From Prosapia bicincta (taxonomy: Eukaryota; Arthropoda; Insecta; Hemiptera; Cercopidae), in contig JBAIZL010000003.1 in NCBI GenBank assembly GCA_036971475.1, positions 85,330,542-85,394,541 on the forward strand: 64,000 nucleotides of DNA. The letters are read 5' to 3'. Positions 59,851 through 64,000 of this stretch are shown here, in pieces. Both the position numbers and the translations under genes were made by a program. Within the stretch, counting starts at the first letter, position 1. Every line of letters begins with the position of its first letter. Under the pieces are notes generated by a model, which worked only from the letters and a program-made list of their open reading frames with translations, did not search any database and was not told where the DNA came from.

Positions 59851-61669
59851 ATTGTTAAAACATTAATTTTTTGTGATTATTATATCAGTTTTTATTTATA
59901 CATATATTTCTTTGTGCGTTTTTGCGTATAATTATTTTATTAATTTAAATTTAATACATGTTATGTTCTTGTTATTGTTTATTAAGATTTATTTGTTGGT
60001 AGATTGTTACATATTGTTATGTTTTCAATATTGTTATTATTTATTTACCGTTATATTTTTCGTAGTTGTTATTTATAGTTATATATTTTTTATTGTTATT
60101 TTTTTAATATTTCTATTTATTTTCCACATTAATAGTTTCTTTATTGTTATAGATGCTTTGTTATTTTTTGTTATATATTTTTTTATTGTAATATATTTAT
60201 GGTTACTTTTATATTATTACTGATATGTTTAAATTTTGTTTGTATTGTAATTTTGTTTTATTTAAATATAATTTTATTATTTTGTTCTATCTAATATACT
60301 GCGTTTTTGTCTTAGTTGTTGATTGGCGATTTTAACCACAATTGATTTTTCGCCAGGAAAAGTCTTGAAAATTTTTAATTTGGCACGTAACAGTGCCAAA
60401 ATTAAAACAATAATCTACAATTTGTGTGCTGCCTTTAATTGTGTTTGTGAAGTTAAATATTTTAATTTTGCTTCTACCACGAATATTTTTTGGGATCTTC
60501 TAACTTGATTTCTCAAGTAAATACCATTATTTAGAACGTCAATAATGCTCACTGTGTACCCTTAAAGGTTGGAATGTATTTAAAGTAAGAAAATGTTTAA
60601 CCCAAATTATTTTGTCAAATTTTTTCTATTTGCAGGGGTTGGTTCCAGGTAAAATGTCATTTATTTTTCCAATAATGTTTGGGGGTTTAAATCAACTTCC
60701 AAAATATACACCCAAAGTATACTTCCAAAATCAGCACCCATTCTTAAATACCCCCTAGAAGGAATTTCAGGGAGCGCTGAAGGGTGTATTGTAGAATTTA
60801 ATAAATAAAAAAAACATTAATTTTAGTATGTAATAGTATTATTTCTAGACAGTAAACTATTTTTGTTATTGTTGTCAGGTGTACGGTAATGGAAAAGTTC
60901 TCACTTTTAAGGGGATATTGATTAGCTATTGAATTGCTGTAAAAGGATTTGAAATGTGTTTTGTCGAAAAATGTTTTTACTGTATAACTGTATCCGACAG
61001 CTTATACGTTATGCATTTCAAAATGTGCACGGTATCAAGTTGGCAGTGTGAGGCTGGGTATTCACGGACATACTGAACTACGAGCATTGTGACTTACGTG
61101 AAATTACATACTACGACTGTTTTGTACTTCACTTGGATAATTATAGTTCCCTGTGAAAATTAACGTTTTTTGTCAACGACGATCATGTGCGAAGAAAATA
61201 TATAGATACGTATATGAAATTTACGGTGTTCAATAATTAAATGTACTAGGCATTGCTTAAAACAAATTGAACATTTAAAATATTTTTTTCTGTAGACGTT
61301 TGAAGAACAATAGCAAAGAAAATTGTCAGGTTTTCGTTGTATATACGAGGGAATGGAAATATTTTATGCGCCTTACCTTCTTATTATGGCAACAGTTGTA
61401 TTATAAATTATTTATAATTGGCCCGGCCATGAAAATGTGCACCCTTTTTCATTGTTATTATAAATGTTAAAATTGTCTTCATTATTTGGAAACATTTTAT
61501 ATTTTTAAATTAGGGTTTTCAGTTAATTAAAGAAAGATAACGAGTCTAGGGACTTTTCTGGGTTCTCAGGTTCTTTCCGTAAGGTTATCGAGGTCAATGT
61601 AACCTCACTTATTCTCTTCTCTTATCTAATATTATACCTTGGCTGAGAAAATATAAAATTTATTTCTAG
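59851..61669. other. AT-rich intergenic stretch, nothing recognised
   Basis: The 116-codon frame at 59873-60223 is T-rich on the plus strand, giving a Phe/Ile/Tyr/Val-rich translation expected from composition. No other feature. Confidence 0.5.
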
Positions 61670-62142
<473 letters not shown>

Positions 62143-64000
62143 TGCAACGGACCTTCACCCAGCTCACTCACTCCCTACCCTAGCAAACTCGACCTGCCAC
62201 AAACCTGTCGACGTTTGCCCAACTCGCAATTACAAGAACATGAATTTAAATCGTAATTAAAAAACCCACCCTGTGGATTCTGTCTACTAAGATTGAAAAG
62301 GTCATGGTAAGGTCAGTGATGTGTCAAACGGTGTAACATTGGGTAGCTGAAAAACACAGAAATTTATCACACAAATTAATACCTTACCATGCTTTGTAGA
62401 CCTGTTTGCTCCATGTTCCTGCTCTCGTGAAGTCCGTGTCAGATAACATCCTACCATATCCTCTTTACTGAGGCCCTGTGTTATATATGATAAGATCTGC
62501 CAGTGGGTATCAACCCCTGGACTTGGAAATAAAACCAGCTAGTGTTGGCCTAGCTCAAACTGATTTGGTTGTTAAATTTAATTCTTTGGGTGGGTTCCTC
62601 GGTTATTATAAGGTGCACTTTGATCATTTATTATATGTAATTTATTAAAATAAATGACCCTATTAGGCTTGCTGGTATGGCATTTAAAGCTTTCAATGGT
62701 TTTATTAGATAAATTTTCTAGCTGGGAAATATTACATTTATTACTTAGCACACAGGATTATTTAATAAAATTTTTCACTAACCTTTGCTTGAAATATGAA
62801 TTTAATAATATTACAGTAACGAAATTTAATCAAATGATCATATTCTTTAACTACAATAATATCTTGATATTTGGTTTTATATTTGAATTTAATAAACATT
62901 GAAATAACGAAATTTAAACAAATGAACATATTCTTTAAATCAAATAATATCTTGACATCTAGTTTTACTTTTGAATTTAATCGCGTGAAAAATAATAATT
63001 GTTAAATAAAAGGATCATATTCTTTTAACAACATAATTTCATGACGTTTATACATATTAGAACATAAATTAAATTGTCTCTTACTACCCAAATACATATT
63101 TTCATTGATTGCAGGGAGGTTGACAGATCCTATATCAAATTGCTGCACTCATTTAATTTGTGGGCTGACTTTGCACCAGCAGTTACTTGACATTTATTTA
63201 TTTATATATGAAATTACTAGAGAATAAAATTGTTATTAACACTACTTGTTAACACTTAAGAATTGTTTACCAATTTTTTGGACATATACAATTTACCTTA
63301 AATTTCTGATAAACTGAGTTTGGATTCACAACAATCCTTTATAAATTATCAAACAAGTTATACATGATTTTACGTTAATTAATAAAACATATCAATTTCT
63401 AAACATCTTAATGATTGTGCTTTTATAAGTTTATCTTTCCAAATTATAACAGGTATTACTTTAACATTTATCAATCATTTAAAATTTCACATAAATCTTT
63501 TATATATATTTAATAAGCTTCATATTTTAATTTATTTTTCAAGAAATAAAGCCATGACTTAGTTATTTAAACCTTTAATCTGTCGTTTTTGACTTTAGAA
63601 ATTTTTCCAAATAATCTGGTTTATAATATTTAAAATTGTACAGAAATTATGACTTGCCCGACTCGCACTTTCCTGGATCCCCCTTTTATCTCCTGGGTGG
63701 TCAGATCCTTCCTTTCAGACTGGCAGTTGTTCTCGTCTGAAGGATTTTCCTTCCAGGCTGCGGCACAAGGCGACGTCATCTTCTTCAAGAAATGAAAACT
63801 AACCGGGATTTTATCATGATCGAATGACTAGCTTGCGCTAGTCGTTATTGTTAGACATTTTACGACCAAATCGCGCACTCCGCGGCCAGATTAATGAAAT
63901 TTAAAAGTCCATTATGACTTTCTCTGCAATTTAATTTAAACAGTGACCTTCTCGGTCGAATGCTCAAACGAGAGTCCCCTTTTTTCTAAACCTGCAACCA
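62143..64000. other. Intergenic stretch with a weak 100-bp tandem repeat
   Basis: Near 62797, 62892 and 62985 a unit with aacgaaatttaa, catattctttaa, ataatatcttgac recurs two to three times with drift. The 82-codon frame at 62654-62902 lies partly in it. At the far end (63640-63800) GC rises and a gacgtcat site occurs, but I can support no exon. Confidence 0.4.

Noticed and set aside
59873..60223. 116-codon hydrophobic frame as a membrane protein
   Set aside because: The plus strand is extremely T-rich here, so Phe/Ile/Tyr/Val/Leu residues follow from composition. No charged flanks or conserved motif.

Overview
This is an AT-rich, repeat-dominated intergenic window from a eukaryote. An arthropod, most likely an insect, is suggested by runs of TTAGG near 38.56-38.79 kb, by hAT and pogo-like DNA transposon remains, by Penelope-like retroelements (PLEs) and by long TA, CA and GA microsatellites. 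I find no intact conserved host gene and no bacterial-style features. The long tyrosine/isoleucine, serine/glutamine and cysteine/valine reading frames are translations of simple repeats. The only gene-like host candidates are weak: a TATA/initiator unit with a possible short intron at 4.1-4.5 kb, and an 88-codon open stretch behind a good splice acceptor at 30.11-30.38 kb.

The main discovery is a large set of hammerhead ribozymes (HHRs) in PLE debris. At 10.4-11.5 kb a 1-kb palindrome carries two copies of a PLE 3' end. Each copy has a GIY-YIG endonuclease C-terminus followed by an HHR with the CTGATGA core, a GTTGG/CCAAC stem II, GAAA, and a tiny self-complementary stem III (AAGCTT). Seven loci with this HHR type occur (about 10.4-11.4, 30.8-31.0, 31.1-31.2, 34.6, 34.8, 57.15 and 57.6-57.7 kb). 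Further lineages keep the fold but have a different palindromic stem III: ACGCGT (44.6, 47.9, 54.1, 54.7 and 55.5-55.7 kb, with eroded relatives at 3.1-3.7 kb), ATGTACAT (26.5-26.7 and 48.2-48.4 kb) and possibly ACTAGT (48.06 and 48.48 kb). Most are head-to-head inverted pairs, and those of the AAGCTT lineage abut (TA)n tracts. An array of eleven hairpins separated by TA tracts at 13.8-15.4 kb appears to be an amplified PLE tail.

Layout: 0-3.1 kb, a MITE with 18-bp inverted repeats and one copy of a dispersed family; 3.1-3.85 kb, inverted and tandem 175-bp units; 4.1-4.5 kb, promoter-like; 5-6 kb, a broken hAT transposase; 8.55-9.2 kb, a pogo-like element; 10.4-11.5 kb, the PLE palindrome; 12.06-12.95 kb, a 43-bp minisatellite; 13.8-15.4 kb, the hairpin array; 17.5-25.65 kb, a 187-bp satellite of 42 regular monomers with a 17-monomer (3179-bp) higher-order repeat; 26.4-35 kb, HHR snapbacks, SINE-like copies and the candidate exon; 36.7-37.4 kb, three 209-bp repeats; 40.3-40.8 kb, a second pogo-like MITE; 43.0-44.4 kb, fourteen 97-bp repeats; 46.76-47.28 kb, a CAGN tetranucleotide block; 47.3-48.5 kb, HHR debris; 53.7-55.0 kb, a 667-bp tandem duplication with an intact-looking HHR in each copy; 57-58 kb, PLE and HHR palindromes; 59.1-59.85 kb, a tRNA-like SINE; 61.7-62.1 kb, a CA block. 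All calls come from reading the sequence by eye. No database search, alignment program or folding program was run.
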